5,099 nt of DNA from a bacterium (lineage in GTDB: Bacteria > Desulfobacterota > Binatia > UBA12015), in assembly GCA_029976905.1 (NCBI GenBank), contig JAPOLW010000324.1, forward strand, positions 1 to 5,099, given 5' to 3'. Shown here piece by piece: positions 1 through 5,099 of this stretch. The position numbers were made by a program, and so were the translations under genes. Each line of letters begins with the position of its first letter. The first letter of the stretch is position 1. The notes beneath the pieces were generated by a model, which saw only the letters and a program-made list of their open reading frames with translations, was not told the DNA's origin and did no database searches.

Positions 1-902
1 ACTTCCCGGACCACGCCCACCGCATCGAAGGGGATCGACTCGATCTCGAGACGACCCGCCTCGATCTTCGAAAGGTCCAGGATGTCGTTGACCAGAGCGA
101 GCAGGCCCCCGCCGGACTTGCGCACGCTGCGCACCAGTTCTCGCTGTTCGTCGTCGAGATCCGAATCCAACAGCATGTCGCTCATCCCGATGATGACCGA
201 GATCGGCGTGCGCACCTCGTGGCTCAGGGTCGCCATGAAGGCACTCTTGGCGCGGTCCGACCGGGCCAGCACGTCGCGGGTCTCGGCCAACTCGCGCAGG
301 GACCCCGCCTTGAAGGCATCGTAGATCAACGCCAGGAGGAGGATGACGATCAGTTCGCCCGAGCCGCGGAAGCGCCGGGAAGACTGGATGACGTCGACCG
401 ACGGCAGGAGGAACTGGGGGAGCGTGACCTGCCCCTCGCGGACGAATACCAGCAGAATCACCTCCGTGACCGCCAGCCCCCCCCAGAGCAGACCGGCCCG
501 CCAGCCTCCCATCAGCACGGCGACCAGGGGCACGATCGCGGTGGCGAGAAGCGGCGTGTCGCCTACCGAAGCGCGGGCGAAATTCCCGAAGCTGATGGTG
601 AGCGTGATGGCCGCGATGTTGAGGTTTGCGGCCAGCGCGATGGATCCGGTCGAGCGCAGCAGAAAGGGGACGGCCAGAAGCCAGGCGGCTGCGATGAGGG
701 GCCAGTGGGAAATGGTGGCAGAGCCGCCGAGGTGGGCGTTGACACTGCCGATCCCGACCAGAAAGGCCCCGAAGAAGCTGACGCCGATGACAATACGGGC
801 CTGTCGCTGCGCTTCGGTGCCGAGGACCCGGATCGACTCCGGGATGAACGGATCGGCGACGGCGGCCGAGAGGCCACCTCGCAATGGAAGAAAACGTCGC
901 AC
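1..902 (-). CDS. Membrane-bound sensor histidine kinase, N-terminal part (runs off the left edge)
   Basis: Partial gene of 300 codons; the 3' end lies outside the window. Hand translation gives about six hydrophobic helices at roughly residues 37-54, 66-82, 88-105, 117-131, 136-154 and 183-197. A short linker leads into a HisKA domain with the H-box motif FMATLSHEVRTP; the phosphoacceptor is His228. The second HisKA helix ends in DILDLSKIEAG (about 273-283), followed by the IPFDAVGVVRE segment typical of hybrid kinases of the BarA/TorS style. The HATPase domain, and any receiver domain, would lie beyond position 1. In such kinases the His is autophosphorylated by ATP and passes phosphate to an Asp on a response regulator. 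The helices have only short connecting loops and no evident periplasmic domain, so the signal is probably sensed in the membrane. The start is uncertain. I chose GTG at 900-902 because it gives a basic MRRFLPLRGG-like N-terminus and the frame closes at a TGA at 939-941. No Shine-Dalgarno is visible; TTG at 882-884 is an alternative. Ligand and partner are unknown. Confidence 0.88.
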   Translation of the reverse strand, partial: MRRFLPLRGGLSAAVADPFIPESIRVLGTEAQRQARIVIGVSFFGAFLVGIGSVNAHLGGSATISHWPLIAAAWLLAVPFLLRSTGSIALAANLNIAAITLTISFGNFARASVGDTPLLATAIVPLVAVLMGGWRAGLLWGGLAVTEVILLVFVREGQVTLPQFLLPSVDVIQSSRRFRGSGELIVILLLALIYDAFKAGSLRELAETRDVLARSDRAKSAFMATLSHEVRTPISVIIGMSDMLLDSDLDDEQRELVRSVRKSGGGLLALVNDILDLSKIEAGRLEIESIPFDAVGVVRE

Positions 903-1017
903 GGGGTGAAGGGATTCGGTCGAGCGACCGGCCGAACATCATGCCGCCCGGTCCCCTCCCGTAGGCGGAGAAGAGCGCGATCCCGCCCAAAAAGTCAACC
1001 CCTATCTGCCGCCGGGC
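903..1017. other. 115 bp gap between ppdK and the kinase gene
   Basis: No gene is supported here. Read on the minus strand, the gap follows the ppdK stop and precedes the kinase start. It holds a compact inverted repeat at 917-930 (listed separately). It also holds GC-rich arms ccgcc (944-948), ggcgg (964-968) and ccgcc (983-987), in which the middle arm could pair with either flank. None of these stems is followed by a U-rich run in the transcribed direction, so no intrinsic terminator is called. A purine-rich GGGAGGGGA (minus strand, 952-960) lies upstream of a tandem ATG (937-942), but that ATG is in a different frame from the kinase. A TTGACT on the minus strand (about 992-997) resembles a -35 box, but no -10 box follows at the right distance. 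Read-through from ppdK is therefore possible but not shown. Confidence 0.5.
917..930. repeat. Inverted repeat in the leader of the kinase gene
   Basis: Perfect 6-bp arms cggtcg and cgaccg are separated by two bases. The outer triplet ttc (915-917 region) and gaa (934-936) can extend the stem across a 3-nt bulge. On the minus-strand transcript this would form a GC-rich hairpin ending about 12 nt before the proposed GTG start. It could be an operator for a dimeric regulator, an mRNA hairpin affecting initiation, or a chance palindrome in GC-rich DNA. It has no poly-U tail, so it is not a standard terminator. Confidence 0.4.
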
Positions 1018-3942
1018 TCAATCCTCCGCGAGTGCCGCCTGAGCAGCGGCCAGCCGCGCGATCGGAACCCGGAAGGGCGAGCAGGAAACGTAGTCGAGCC
1101 CGATCCCGTGGCAGAAGACCACCGAGGCCGGGTCGCCCCCGTGCTCACCGCAGATCCCGCATTTCAGGCCCGGCCGCGCCTCCCGCCCCAGACGGACCGC
1201 ATGGTCCATGAGGAAGCCGACCCCGGTCTGATCGACCGAGACGAAGGGATCGTCCTCGAGGACACCGCTCTCCACATAATAGGGCAGGAACTTACCGGCA
1301 TCGTCCCGGGACAGTCCCATCGTCATCTGGGTGAGGTCGTTGGTCCCGAAGGAGAAGAAATCGGCATGACGGGCGACCTCGCCCGCCGTGATCGCGGCGC
1401 GCGGCACCTCGATCATGGTCCCGATCGTGTAGGGAACCTTGACCTTGTACTCGGCGACGACCGCCTGGGCGACGCTCTCGGCCAGGTCCCGCAGGCGCTC
1501 GAGCTCGAGCTCGACCCCGACCAGCGGAATCATGATCTCGGGCAAGACCTTGACCTTGCGGCGGGCCAATTCGCAGGACGCCTCCATGATCGCGCGGACC
1601 TGGATCTCGTAGATTTCCGGGAAGGTGATGCCGAGCCGACAACCGCGGTGACCGAGCATCGGATTGAGCTCATGCAGCGAGTCGCGCTTGTGGCGCAGCG
1701 CTTCCGCCGAGACCCCGATCTTTACGGCGAGGTCGGCGATTTCGTCCTCGGTATGGGGGAGGAACTCGTGGAGAGGTGGGTCGAGGAGACGAATCGTGAC
1801 CGGAAGTCCCTTCATCGCAGAGAGGATTCCCACGAAGTCCTGCTTCTGCATGGGCAGGATCTTGGCCAGGGCCCGACGTCGCCCTTCGGTGTCGTCGGCG
1901 AGGATCATCTCGCGCACGGCGTCGATCCGATCTCCCTCGAAGAACATGTGCTCGGTCCGGCACAGGCCGATCCCCTCGGCGCCGAAGTCCCGGGCGACCT
2001 TGGCGTCGTTGGGCGTATCCGCATTGGCGCGCACCTTGAGCGTGCGCGCCGCGTCGGCCCACTTCATGAGCTTGTCGAAGTCGCCCGACAACTCGGGTTC
2101 GATCGTATCGACGAGCCCGACGAAGACCTCGCCGGTCGCGCCGTCGAGAGTGATGGGATCACCGGCCTTCACCTCACGGTCGCCGACCGACATCACGCCC
2201 TTCTCGTAGTTGATGCGCAACGCCCCGCAGCCCACCACACAGGGCTTGCCCATGCCGCGGCCCACGACGGCCGCGTGCGAGGTCGCTCCGCCGCGAGCCG
2301 TGAGAATGCCTTCGGCGGCATTCATGCCGTGAATGTCCTCGGGCGAGGTTTCGACCCGCACCAGGATGGTCTTGCGGCCGGCCTCGGCGGCCTCGGCGGC
2401 ATCGTCGGCCGAGAAGACCACTGCACCGGCCGCCGCCCCCGGCGACGCCGGCAACCCTTTGGCGAGCAGGTCCTTTTCCGCCTTCGGGTCGACCTGGGGA
2501 TGCAGGAGCGCGTCGAGCATGCCCGCCTTCACCCGGGTCACCGCGACCTTCGGCTTGATCTGTTTCTCCTTCACCATGTCCACCGCGATCTTCAGCGCCG
2601 CCGCCGCCGTCCGCTTGCCGTTGCGGGTCTGCAGCATGAAGAGCTTCTTGTTTTCGATGGTGAACTCGATGTCCTGCATGTCGCGGTAGTGCTTCTCGAG
2701 CGTGGCCGCGGTCCGGCGAAGCTCCTTGTAGGCCTTCGGCATGACCTCTTCGAGCGACGGGGCCTCCTTCTTGCGGGCGGCCTCGGACTGACCATTGGCG
2801 CGCGCGAGTTCACGCGAGGACTTGAGTGTGATCTTCTGCGGCGTCCGGGTCCCGGCGACGACGTCCTCGCCCTGCGCGTTGACGAGGAACTCGCCGTAGA
2901 ACTCGTTGTTCCCGTTGCCCGGATCCCGCGTGAAGGCCACGCCAGTGGCACAATCGGGACCCAGGTTGCCGAAGACCATGGCCTGGACGTTGACCGCGGT
3001 TCCCCAGTCGGCGGGAATCGATTCGAGCTTGCGGTAGGTGATGGCTCGTTGGTTCATCCACGAACCAAATACGGCCCCGATCGCGCCCCAAAGCTGCTCC
3101 CAGGGATCTTCGGGGAATTCCTTGCCGGTGCGTTTGCGGACCAGATTCTTGAATTCGGTGACGAGCTCGAGCAGATCGTGGGTCGTCAGGTCGAGGTCGT
3201 TCTCCGTTCCGCGCGCTGCCTTCTTCTCTTCGATCAGAAGCTCGAAGGGGTCGCGCTCGGTCTTGCTCTCGGGCTTCATCTCGAGAACGACATCGCCGTA
3301 CATCTGCACGAAGCGCCGGTACGAGTCGTACGCAAAACGCTCGTTGCCCGAGGCTTCCGCAAGGCCGACGACGGTCTTCTCGTTGAGGCCGAGGTTGAGG
3401 ACGGTATCCATCATGCCCGGCATCGAGGTCCGCGCACCAGACCGAACCGAGACCAGCAAGGGGTTGGCACCGTCGCCGAAGCCCTTGCCCATCAAACGTT
3501 CGACCTTCGCCATGGCCTGCGCGACCGCGCCGGCCAGCTCGCGCGGGTAGGTCCTTTTATGGTCGTAGAAATAGGAACAGACCTCGGTCGAGATCGTGAA
3601 GCCCGGAGGAACCGGGAGGCCGAGCGATGCCATCTCGGCGAGATTGGCGCCCTTGCCGCCGAGCAGGTTCTTCATCTCGGCGCGCCCATCGGCCCGGCCG
3701 CCGCCGAAGGCGAAAACGTATTTGGTCTTCTTGGCGGCCTTCTTCTTGTTGCCCGCCGAAGCACGGCTGGCCGCCTTCTTCGCCGCTTTCTTCTTTCGCG
3801 CCGGGGCACTCTTGCCGGCCTTCTTCCCCGCCGCCTGCCGCCTGGAGGATCCGCTCCGCGAGCCGCTCGCCGCGCTCTTCTTGGTGCTCTTCTTGCGAGC
3901 GCCGGTCTTCTTGCCCTTCGCGAGCTTCTTCGCACGTGCCAT
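1018..3942 (-). CDS. ppdK: Pyruvate, phosphate dikinase with a Lys/Ala-rich N-terminal tail
   Basis: Complete, 974 residues. PPDK catalyses reversible conversion of pyruvate, ATP and phosphate to PEP, AMP and pyrophosphate in the cytoplasm, serving gluconeogenesis or PPi-linked glycolysis. Domains by motif: ATP-grasp nucleotide-binding domain about 76-440 (GGKGANLAEM at 95-104, SVRSGARTSMPGMMDT at 165-180, NAQGEDVVAGTRTP at 355-368); swivelling phosphohistidine domain about 490-607, with GGATSHAAVV carrying phospho-His556; PEP/pyruvate TIM barrel about 630-974 (GLCRTEH, TIRLLDPPLHEF, GHRGCRL, GTMIEVPRAA, FFSFGTNDLTQM, KCGICGEHGGDP). Matching by memory to the C. symbiosum enzyme (His455, Arg561, Arg617, Glu745, Asn768, Cys831) puts the equivalents at His556, Arg662, Arg718, Glu845, Asn868 and Cys931, all intact, so the enzyme should be active. 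The C. symbiosum enzyme is about 874 residues. The excess is the first ~73 residues plus a ~25-residue insertion near 374-400. The start is ATG 3940-3942, behind a strong GGAGGA. An in-frame GTG at 4075-4077 would add 45 residues but is not favoured. No adjacent PPDK regulatory protein gene is visible. Confidence 0.98.
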   Translation of the reverse strand: MARAKKLAKGKKTGARKKSTKKSAASGSRSGSSRRQAAGKKAGKSAPARKKKAAKKAASRASAGNKKKAAKKTKYVFAFGGGRADGRAEMKNLLGGKGANLAEMASLGLPVPPGFTISTEVCSYFYDHKRTYPRELAGAVAQAMAKVERLMGKGFGDGANPLLVSVRSGARTSMPGMMDTVLNLGLNEKTVVGLAEASGNERFAYDSYRRFVQMYGDVVLEMKPESKTERDPFELLIEEKKAARGTENDLDLTTHDLLELVTEFKNLVRKRTGKEFPEDPWEQLWGAIGAVFGSWMNQRAITYRKLESIPADWGTAVNVQAMVFGNLGPDCATGVAFTRDPGNGNNEFYGEFLVNAQGEDVVAGTRTPQKITLKSSRELARANGQSEAARKKEAPSLEEVMPKAYKELRRTAATLEKHYRDMQDIEFTIENKKLFMLQTRNGKRTAAAALKIAVDMVKEKQIKPKVAVTRVKAGMLDALLHPQVDPKAEKDLLAKGLPASPGAAAGAVVFSADDAAEAAEAGRKTILVRVETSPEDIHGMNAAEGILTARGGATSHAAVVGRGMGKPCVVGCGALRINYEKGVMSVGDREVKAGDPITLDGATGEVFVGLVDTIEPELSGDFDKLMKWADAARTLKVRANADTPNDAKVARDFGAEGIGLCRTEHMFFEGDRIDAVREMILADDTEGRRRALAKILPMQKQDFVGILSAMKGLPVTIRLLDPPLHEFLPHTEDEIADLAVKIGVSAEALRHKRDSLHELNPMLGHRGCRLGITFPEIYEIQVRAIMEASCELARRKVKVLPEIMIPLVGVELELERLRDLAESVAQAVVAEYKVKVPYTIGTMIEVPRAAITAGEVARHADFFSFGTNDLTQMTMGLSRDDAGKFLPYYVESGVLEDDPFVSVDQTGVGFLMDHAVRLGREARPGLKCGICGEHGGDPASVVFCHGIGLDYVSCSPFRVPIARLAAAQAALAED
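3724..3942 (-). other. Segment encoding the histone H1-like basic tail of PPDK
   Basis: This is the coding segment for ppdK residues 1-73. By hand count it holds 22 Lys, 7 Arg, 19 Ala and 10 Ser, with no Asp or Glu; the first acidic residue of the protein is Asp85. Short Lys/Ala blocks recur, such as KKKAAKKAA and NKKKAAKKTK, as in histone H1 C-terminal tails and in the tails of some bacterial HU- or H1-like proteins. The canonical PPDK fold begins directly after it, at KYVFAFGGG. It is in frame with the enzyme, behind the best ribosome binding site, so it appears genuinely translated. It is predicted to be disordered. DNA, RNA or polyphosphate binding is possible but is inference only. Confidence 0.85.
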
Positions 3943-3952
3943 GATCTGGATT

Positions 3953-3958
3953 TCCTCC
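3953..3958 (-). promoter_or_regulatory. Ribosome binding site of ppdK
   Basis: GGAGGA on the minus strand lies 10 nt before the ATG at 3940-3942. It is the only strong Shine-Dalgarno near the 5' end of the frame, and it decides the start: it favours the MARAKK start over the upstream in-frame GTG at 4075-4077. Confidence 0.85.
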
Positions 3959-4064
3959 GGTTGAACGCCCCGGTCGCCTCTGGGACCCCGCGTCAAAAGG
4001 CTGGTGCTTACCACCCGGATTCGGCGCCTGCCACGCTTTACGCAACTGCGTTGGACTTCGAACG
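3959..4064. promoter_or_regulatory. Divergent control region between ppdK and the acyltransferase gene
   Basis: The starts of the two divergent genes are about 120 bp apart, so both promoters should lie here or slightly inside the flanking genes. On the minus strand a TTGACG (3991-3996) resembles a sigma-70 -35 box for ppdK, but no recognisable -10 hexamer follows at 16-18 bp. No convincing promoter was found for the plus-strand gene, and no sigma-54 -24/-12 pair was seen. A small inverted repeat lies at 4040-4051. The promoter role is inferred from gene orientation, not from motifs. Confidence 0.5.
4040..4051. repeat. Short inverted repeat in the divergent intergenic region
   Basis: Arms acgca and tgcgt are separated by two bases, and a TTCGAA palindrome (4057-4062) lies just beyond. 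The position, 14 bp before the proposed acyltransferase start and about 100 bp before the ppdK start, would suit an operator. Arms of five bases can easily occur by chance. Confidence 0.3.
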
Positions 4065-5099
4065 ATGAAACCGCCACCCCTCCGGAACATGGCCGAGGCG
4101 AAACCCGCTTCCGGGCGTCTGCCCGAGCCCGTCCCGGCCCACGTCCCGGTGATCGACGGGTTCCGGGGCGGTTCCGCCCTCCTGGTGGCGATCTTCCACT
4201 GCTGGCTCTACACCGATCCGACCCTGGACGGTGGACCTCTGCGCGCGCTGCTGGCCGCGGCCGGCCTCGGAGTCGATTTCTTCTTCGTCCTCAGCGGGTT
4301 CGTGCTCTTTTTGCCCGTGGTCCGACACCACGGACAGTTCGGCTCCGTCTGGGGCTACGCCGTTCGAAGGTGTGCCCGCATCGTTCCCGCGTACTACGTC
4401 GCCCTCGTCCTCCAGGGCGCCGCGACCCCGTGGCTGACCCGGTGGGCCTCCCCCTTCACCAGCATCGGCGGCTGGATGGTCCTGTTGATCCATCTGCTCT
4501 TCCTCCAACACTCGGCCCCCCGGTGGCTGCTCCGTCAATTCGACTACCAGGGCGGTGTGATGGGGTTCGGGGTAAACGGCGCCCTATGGTCGCTCTCGAT
4601 CGAGGCGATCTTCTACGCCGCCCTACCGCTGGTGGCAGGCGCCTTCTTCCGGCGGCCACGGGCCGGGTTGATGATCGGCGTCCTCGCAGCGCTCGCCTGG
4701 CGTTGGCTCGCGTTCGAACTCCCCCCGGTGGCCGAAGCGGTCGGCGCCGCCCGGGCCGTGGAGGGTAACGCTCCCCGTCTGCTCACCCAATTTCCCGGCT
4801 ACCTCGGACACTTCGCGTTCGGAATGGCAGCCGCCCAACTTTATGTGCAGGGCCGGCAAAGCGACAGGCCCGGCTGGAGCCGACGCCCCGAAGGACTCCA
4901 GCTCACCTTCCTGCTCCTCCTGGTCCTGGCGATGATCCGTTACGGCAGCGTCGAGACGGCACAGGCGTCGGGGATCTACGCCCGGTATTTCGACGATCTC
5001 GTCCCCGCGGCCGCCTTTGCCGGCCTGATTCTCACCACCGCACTGGCGTCGCCGCGGGCGCAATGGCCGTTCGCGAACCCCGTCTCCCGCTGGCTCGGC
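4065..5099 (+). CDS. Acyltransferase-3 family membrane O-acyltransferase, N-terminal part (runs off the right edge)
   Basis: Partial gene of 345 codons, open to the window end. Hand translation shows the marks of the acyltransferase-3 family (OafA/YrhL/NodX type), multi-helix inner-membrane proteins that move acyl groups, often acetyl, onto envelope glycans, lipids or antibiotics. Visible motifs: VIDGFRGGSALLVAIFH with the conserved Arg34 and His45; GVDFFFVLSGFVLF (about 69-82); VRRCARIVPAYYVAL (about 100-114); NGALWSLSIEAIFYA with Glu180 (about 171-185); and FANPVSRWLG at the cut end, which in relatives leads into the next helix (Gly-x-Ser-Tyr type). Several further hydrophobic helices lie between these. 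ATG at 4065 and ATG at 4089 are in the same frame and neither has a strong Shine-Dalgarno. The first adds eight residues, MKPPPLRN. The pre-helix segment is proline-rich and has no signal peptide. Family assignment is firm; substrate and acyl donor cannot be told from the sequence. A C-terminal SGNH domain, found in some relatives, would lie outside the window. Confidence 0.92.
   Translation, partial: MKPPPLRNMAEAKPASGRLPEPVPAHVPVIDGFRGGSALLVAIFHCWLYTDPTLDGGPLRALLAAAGLGVDFFFVLSGFVLFLPVVRHHGQFGSVWGYAVRRCARIVPAYYVALVLQGAATPWLTRWASPFTSIGGWMVLLIHLLFLQHSAPRWLLRQFDYQGGVMGFGVNGALWSLSIEAIFYAALPLVAGAFFRRPRAGLMIGVLAALAWRWLAFELPPVAEAVGAARAVEGNAPRLLTQFPGYLGHFAFGMAAAQLYVQGRQSDRPGWSRRPEGLQLTFLLLLVLAMIRYGSVETAQASGIYARYFDDLVPAAAFAGLILTTALASPRAQWPFANPVSRWLG

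Noticed and set aside
477..484. Run of eight C residues inside the kinase gene as a possible frameshift site
   Set aside because: The same frame gives convincing transmembrane sequence on both sides (LLWGGLAV), so neither a programmed shift nor a sequencing error is needed.
944..987. GC-rich stems between ppdK and the kinase as an intrinsic terminator
   Set aside because: The arms are five bases with long loops and mutually exclusive pairings, and no U-tract follows in the transcribed direction.
219..1211. A 330-codon open frame on the plus strand over the kinase and the ppdK 3' end
   Set aside because: Low-complexity Arg/Pro/Gly/Asp-rich translation, antisense to a clear transmembrane plus HisKA protein; it also crosses the gene boundary.
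3711..3941. Lys-rich tail of ppdK as a separate histone-like gene
   Set aside because: The frame runs without a stop into the PPDK core, and there is no second start with a ribosome binding site at the core boundary.
1108..4068. A 986-codon open frame on the plus strand, antisense to ppdK
   Set aside because: It mirrors ppdK through high GC at third positions. Its translation is rich in Arg, His, Gly, Asp and Leu with no recognisable domain, while the minus frame encodes an unmistakable complete enzyme.
3943..4077. A longer ppdK starting at the GTG 4075-4077
   Set aside because: It adds 45 residues without family similarity and would overlap the divergent acyltransferase start. The strong GGAGGA at 3953-3958 is placed for the ATG at 3940-3942.
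4004..4768. Open frame on the plus strand overlapping the acyltransferase in another frame, and minus-strand frames at 4038-4538 and 4623-5063
   Set aside because: Arg/Pro/Gly-rich shadows of the acyltransferase frame, which carries consistent family motifs and membrane helices along its whole length.

Overview
The window is high-GC bacterial DNA (roughly two-thirds G+C by eye). The strong G/C third-position bias opens long spurious frames opposite the real genes. The gene content does not fix the taxon. A high-GC proteobacterium or a deltaproteobacteria/Myxococcota-like lineage would fit, but that is inference from composition and protein style only.

Layout: three protein genes fill almost all of the window, and two of them run off its ends. 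(1) Positions 1-902, minus strand, hold the N-terminal 300 codons of a membrane-bound sensor histidine kinase: about six transmembrane helices, a short linker, then the HisKA dimerisation/phosphoacceptor domain. It is cut by the window edge before the ATPase domain. (2) Positions 1018-3942, minus strand, hold a complete pyruvate, phosphate dikinase (ppdK, 974 codons). Every catalytic residue I could place by alignment from memory to the Clostridium symbiosum enzyme is present. It carries an unusual 73-residue Lys/Ala-rich, acid-free N-terminal tail resembling a histone H1 C-terminal domain. (3) Positions 4065-5099, plus strand, hold the N-terminal ~345 codons of an acyltransferase-3 (OafA/NodX-type) integral membrane O-acyltransferase, cut by the right edge.

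ppdK and the acyltransferase are divergent, with about 120 bp between their starts. The kinase lies downstream of ppdK on the same strand after a 115 bp gap that contains inverted repeats but no clear terminator. Nothing shows that the three products share a pathway. PPDK is central carbon metabolism (PEP/pyruvate interconversion), the kinase is a signalling protein with an unknown output, and the acyltransferase probably modifies a cell-surface glycan, lipid or other envelope molecule.

No tRNA, rRNA, CRISPR array, insertion sequence or phage gene was seen. The one feature that stands out is the H1-like tail on PPDK. Otherwise the window looks like ordinary chromosome.
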